This document shows, piece by piece, positions 31,792 through 34,012 of a stretch of 34,012 nucleotides of DNA (the first letter of the stretch is position 1; the number at the start of each line of letters is the position of its first letter). The notes under the pieces are model-generated. The model was given only the letters and a program-made list of their open reading frames with translations. It ran no database searches and was not told where the DNA came from. Source of the DNA: Planctomycetia bacterium (lineage in GTDB: Bacteria; Planctomycetota; Planctomycetia; Gemmatales; Gemmataceae). The DNA lies in assembly GCA_005786805.1 (NCBI GenBank), contig SYCV01000099.1, positions 1-34,012 of the forward strand, given 5' to 3'. The position numbers and the translations under genes are program-made.

Positions 31792-33171
31792 ATGCAGAAA
31801 TATCTTGCGGGAATAACAACTTTTTCACTGCTTTGCCTGGTGGGTATGAGTGTCTGGTCCCAGCCACAGGATGGCAAAGGCGGGCCGGGGAAAGATTTCA
31901 AAAAAGGCCCCGGGGGAGATAAAAAAGGGCCACCAATGGGGTTTGAGCTCGGGAAAGTTTTGCCGCCGCACATCGTGGATAACCTTGAACTCTCAGAAGA
32001 ACAGTTGAAACAAATTGCAGACCTTGAAAAAGAGGTCAAAGTAAAACTGACCAAGATCCTGACGGAGGGCCAGATTAAAAAAGTGGAAGCCTCAAAAGGC
32101 CTTGGCAAAATGGATGGCAAAGAAGGAAAAGGCAAAGACAAAGAAGGAAAAGATGGCAAAGGCAAGGATGCAAAGGGTAAGGAAAAAGATGGGAGTCCGG
32201 ATAAAAAGGCGGGCCAACCTCGCCCTGATATCGATGCCAATCTAAAAAGTGCATCCAAAATTCAATGGTTTGCCTCGCTCGATCGTGGCTTAAGGGAGGC
32301 ACAGCGGACAGGTATGCCAATACTTCTTCTTTCCGCAGCTCCCCATTGTGCCGGCGTGTCTGGAACCTGGTGACCTGGCAAAGCTGGAATGGACAGGAGT
32401 TTCCTGTCCGATTCTGATGTGATTGCCGCCTCCAGAAAGTTTGTCTGCATCCGTCTGCTAAGCTATGAAAACAAGGTTGAGTCCGAATTTTTGAAAAGTT
32501 TCAATGTCGGCAGGTCAGGTGATGTGGAAAACACGGTTTTTTGCATTCTTTCACCGGATGCAAAACAAAGGCTGTCCCGCGCGGCTCGTGGAACTGAGCA
32601 GGTTTATTCCAATTCAAAAATCATGGCCGAATCCATGAACACGATTTCATCCCAGTATCCCGGCTCAGCCCGGGAGATTCAAAAGGTTCCAGCAGTCCCC
32701 TATGTTTCTGATTTGCGTTTGGCATTAAATGTCGCAAGTTGCGATAAGCAACCGTTGGTTGTGCTAAATCCTGCAATGGATGCCGACTTGCCAATGCTCG
32801 AAAAAAAGATTGGTGAGATTGCATGGTCCAATGATTTAATCGGGAAGTTTGTTTATGTGAAAGTCGCTGATCAAAAGGAATTACAGTTGGTGAATGGTGC
32901 CGAGCGACAATCCCGGGTTATCATTGTTCAGCCTGATAGTTTTGGCTTGAAGGGTGAAGTGCTTTTTCAAACAACAAAGGAATCATCCCAGGAATTAAAA
33001 GAGGCATTCAGCCAGTTTGCGGGCAAAGGCAACTGGGCTGAACTAAGTTTTTGGAGCCATGTTCAGCAAGGGCACCAAAAAGGGGTTTTTTGGGAGACCA
33101 AATTGCCGGTGACTGATAGGCAGGAACTTGGTGCCCGTGAGCGTGCCAGGGCAAAAAACAGCGGGAAATAA
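31792..33171 (+). CDS. Predicted selenoprotein: Spy-like helices fused to tandem thioredoxin-like domains, Sec at residue 194
   Basis: Read through the in-frame TGA at 32371-32373 this is a 459-residue exported protein. Order: Sec signal (about 1-24, ending VWS-Q); a Spy/CpxP-like helical part (about 58-105); a Lys/Gly/Asp-rich linker (about 105-145); a thioredoxin-like domain (about 155-250); a second one lacking catalytic Cys (about 300-385). In the first, IQWFASLDRGLREAQRTGMPILLL leads to W193-U194-P195-G196-K197, the place of the thioredoxin W-C-x-x-C, and FLSDSDVIAASRKFVCIRL continues the fold after the TGA in the same frame. A hairpin suited to be a SECIS follows. The ribosome binding site is GAGG, eight bases from the ATG. 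Without recoding it would be two frames, 31792-32373 and 32389-33171; the second has no ribosome binding site and begins mid-domain. A nonsense-mutated pseudogene is the main alternative. Confidence 0.75.
32387..32414 (+). promoter_or_regulatory. Candidate bacterial SECIS hairpin
   Basis: GGACAGGA (32391-32398), loop GTT (32399-32401), TCCTGTCC (32402-32409): a perfect 8-bp stem. It extends below through GAAT (32387-32390) with ATTC (32411-32414) past a bulged G. The loop begins with G, and 25 bases separate it from the in-frame TGA. The known bacterial SECIS model asks for a G in the first two loop positions and a loop 16-37 bases behind the UGA. The hairpin lies in coding sequence, as in other bacterial selenoprotein genes. 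Confidence 0.72.
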
Positions 33172-33311
33172 GTTTGATTAAATCCCTCAGAAACTGTTTT
33201 GATCTCAACTCCGCATGATGAATTCATGCATGCTTAATGTGATGATCAGCCTTTGAAAATCAACAGTCAGGTTACTGGGAAAACATTCGAAAACGTAAAG
33301 ATATACGAAAT

Positions 33312-34012
33312 TTAGTACTGGCTTGCATCCACCACATTTCCATCGAGCCGATTTGCAAGATTCGCATACACTGAGCCCTGGATTGAATTGTTTAGAGCTT
33401 TAACCGAGCCATCGCAAAATACAAATTGTACCACGCCCGAATGGCTGCTGCCAAAGCAACCTGTCCGAGTGTCGGTTGGTCCCTTGGCGGGCAGATTTGT
33501 TGCAGAAGCTCCAACAAAGCTTGTTGCTTTGTCACCGTTATAAGCGGCCCCATCGCGGGAATTCACATCCCCATACATATTAAAAGGAACATGTTTTTCC
33601 CCTATCATCAAGGTGTTGCTTAGCCCGTCTGAGATATCCGCAATTCGGAAGCCATTTCTAAAACCTGTACCCCCTATAAACCAATTGTTTGATAAAGGGA
33701 AAACACCATTGGTTGCAACATTGTTGGTTGTTTGATTTTGGGTGGGGCCATCCCAAAAATAATCCCCGCCAGTGGTGCCTACATTAACTGCATAATCTGC
33801 CAGTGCCCCGGGGTAGCGGGTGCTCGTTGAAGCAGCATTATCAACCTGGTCACCATTATTGGCATTTTGGGCCATCGGTGTTCTTCTGGCAGGGCAGAAT
33901 AAAGCTTTAATTGTCTGGGTGCGAATTTGTTGGGTTTGGTTGTAATAATTCTTCGTGAAGTCCCATGAATTCCGGAAGGCGCCCTGTTCAAGATAGTCTA
34001 AAAGTTGGCAGA
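33312..34012 (-). CDS. DUF1559 domain protein, 5'-truncated by the window edge
   Basis: The minus-strand frame is open from the window edge to the stop at 33312 and gives at least 233 residues. Family landmarks in order: C-Q-L-L-D-Y-L-E-Q-G-A-F, FCPARRTP, RIADISDGLSNTLMIGEKHVPFNMYGD, and the C-terminal GCFGSSHSGVVQFVFCDGSVKALNNSI. The prepilin-like N-terminus lies beyond the window. A methionine at 33875 is internal to the domain. Relative to the DUF1559 gene at the start of the window the sequence is quite different, so they are not a recent duplication. It is convergent with the predicted selenoprotein gene, with a 140-base gap that has a weak hairpin at 33213-33229 and no clear terminator. 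Confidence 0.92.
   Translation of the reverse strand, partial: CQLLDYLEQGAFRNSWDFTKNYYNQTQQIRTQTIKALFCPARRTPMAQNANNGDQVDNAASTSTRYPGALADYAVNVGTTGGDYFWDGPTQNQTTNNVATNGVFPLSNNWFIGGTGFRNGFRIADISDGLSNTLMIGEKHVPFNMYGDVNSRDGAAYNGDKATSFVGASATNLPAKGPTDTRTGCFGSSHSGVVQFVFCDGSVKALNNSIQGSVYANLANRLDGNVVDASQY

Noticed and set aside
32107-32215. Tandem repeat in the selenoprotein gene
   Set aside because: The Lys/Gly/Asp/Glu-rich codons are low complexity but have no regular period; treated as a linker.
32371-32373. TGA reassigned to an amino acid genome-wide
   Set aside because: Several well-defined genes in the window end in TGA at family-typical lengths (MFS gene, tyrS, the oxidoreductase, the export lipoprotein), so TGA is a stop here and only local recoding can explain read-through.
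32340-32400. Programmed or accidental frameshift splitting the thioredoxin-like gene
   Set aside because: Both halves are in the same frame; only the single TGA interrupts them, so no shift is needed.
33213-33229. Bidirectional terminator between the convergent selenoprotein and DUF1559 genes
   Set aside because: GCATGA/TCATGC is only 6 bp and has no T-run on either side.
1-34012. CRISPR array, insertion sequence, prophage or integrase
   Set aside because: No spaced direct repeats, transposase-like frames, terminal inverted repeats or phage-type genes were seen on either strand.

Overview
The window reads as a stretch of a planctomycete (Planctomycetota) chromosome. Lineage markers are two DUF1559 pseudopilin-like proteins (one cut by each window edge), an 804-residue secreted DUF1549/DUF1553 protein paired with a Tat-exported DUF1501 protein, a Tat-exported Gfo/Idh/MocA oxidoreductase, and several lipoproteins typical of the group. 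Base composition looks moderate (a little under half G+C by eye). TAA, TAG and TGA all act as ordinary stops in other genes here, so the genetic code is standard. I see no mobile element, phage gene or CRISPR array.

Layout. 1-1165 (+): 3' part of a DUF1559 gene overlapping a small lipoprotein gene. 1172-6688 (-): a compact, probably co-transcribed run, in transcription order proC, guaA, dapF, a DUF374 acyltransferase, a DUF2752 membrane protein, a lipoprotein and a CDGSH iron-sulfur protein. 6835-8568 (+): an MFS transporter and a small unknown protein. 8572-9258 (-): a UPF0173 metallo-hydrolase. 9424-15168 (+): a giant AsmA/TamB-like protein, a Wza-like export lipoprotein and a Bax-inhibitor-1 family protein, closed by a terminator. 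15446-19349 (+): the DUF1549/1553 plus DUF1501 pair with its own terminator. 19467-21134 (+): a secreted protein with a secretin-STN-like module. 21138-22845 (-): leuA with a leader-peptide attenuator. 23025-24311 (+): the oxidoreductase. 24339-25779 (-): a methyltransferase and an MlaE-type permease. 26170-31563 (+): the conserved translation/secretion block ffh-rpsP-trmD-rplS-yraN-tyrS plus a phosphopantetheinyl transferase. 31613-31686: tRNA-Arg(TCT). 31792-33171 (+): a predicted selenoprotein. 33312-34012 (-): a second DUF1559 gene.

The two most notable results are RNA-level. (1) The thioredoxin-like gene at 31792-33171 is interrupted by an in-frame TGA at 32371-32373, placed exactly where thioredoxins carry the first active-site Cys (W-U-P-G-K). 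A perfect 8-bp hairpin with a G-starting loop lies 25 nt downstream, matching the geometry of a bacterial SECIS element. This is best read as a selenocysteine codon rather than as two genes or a pseudogene. (2) Upstream of leuA is an 18-codon reading frame with 8 Leu codons among 10 consecutive codons, followed by mutually exclusive antiterminator and terminator helices: a complete leucine attenuator. Further structured RNA candidates are a perfect three-way junction between the DUF1549/1553 and DUF1501 genes, and a strong terminator-like hairpin in front of the methyltransferase-mlaE pair.

All calls come from reading the sequence; no database search or folding program was run.
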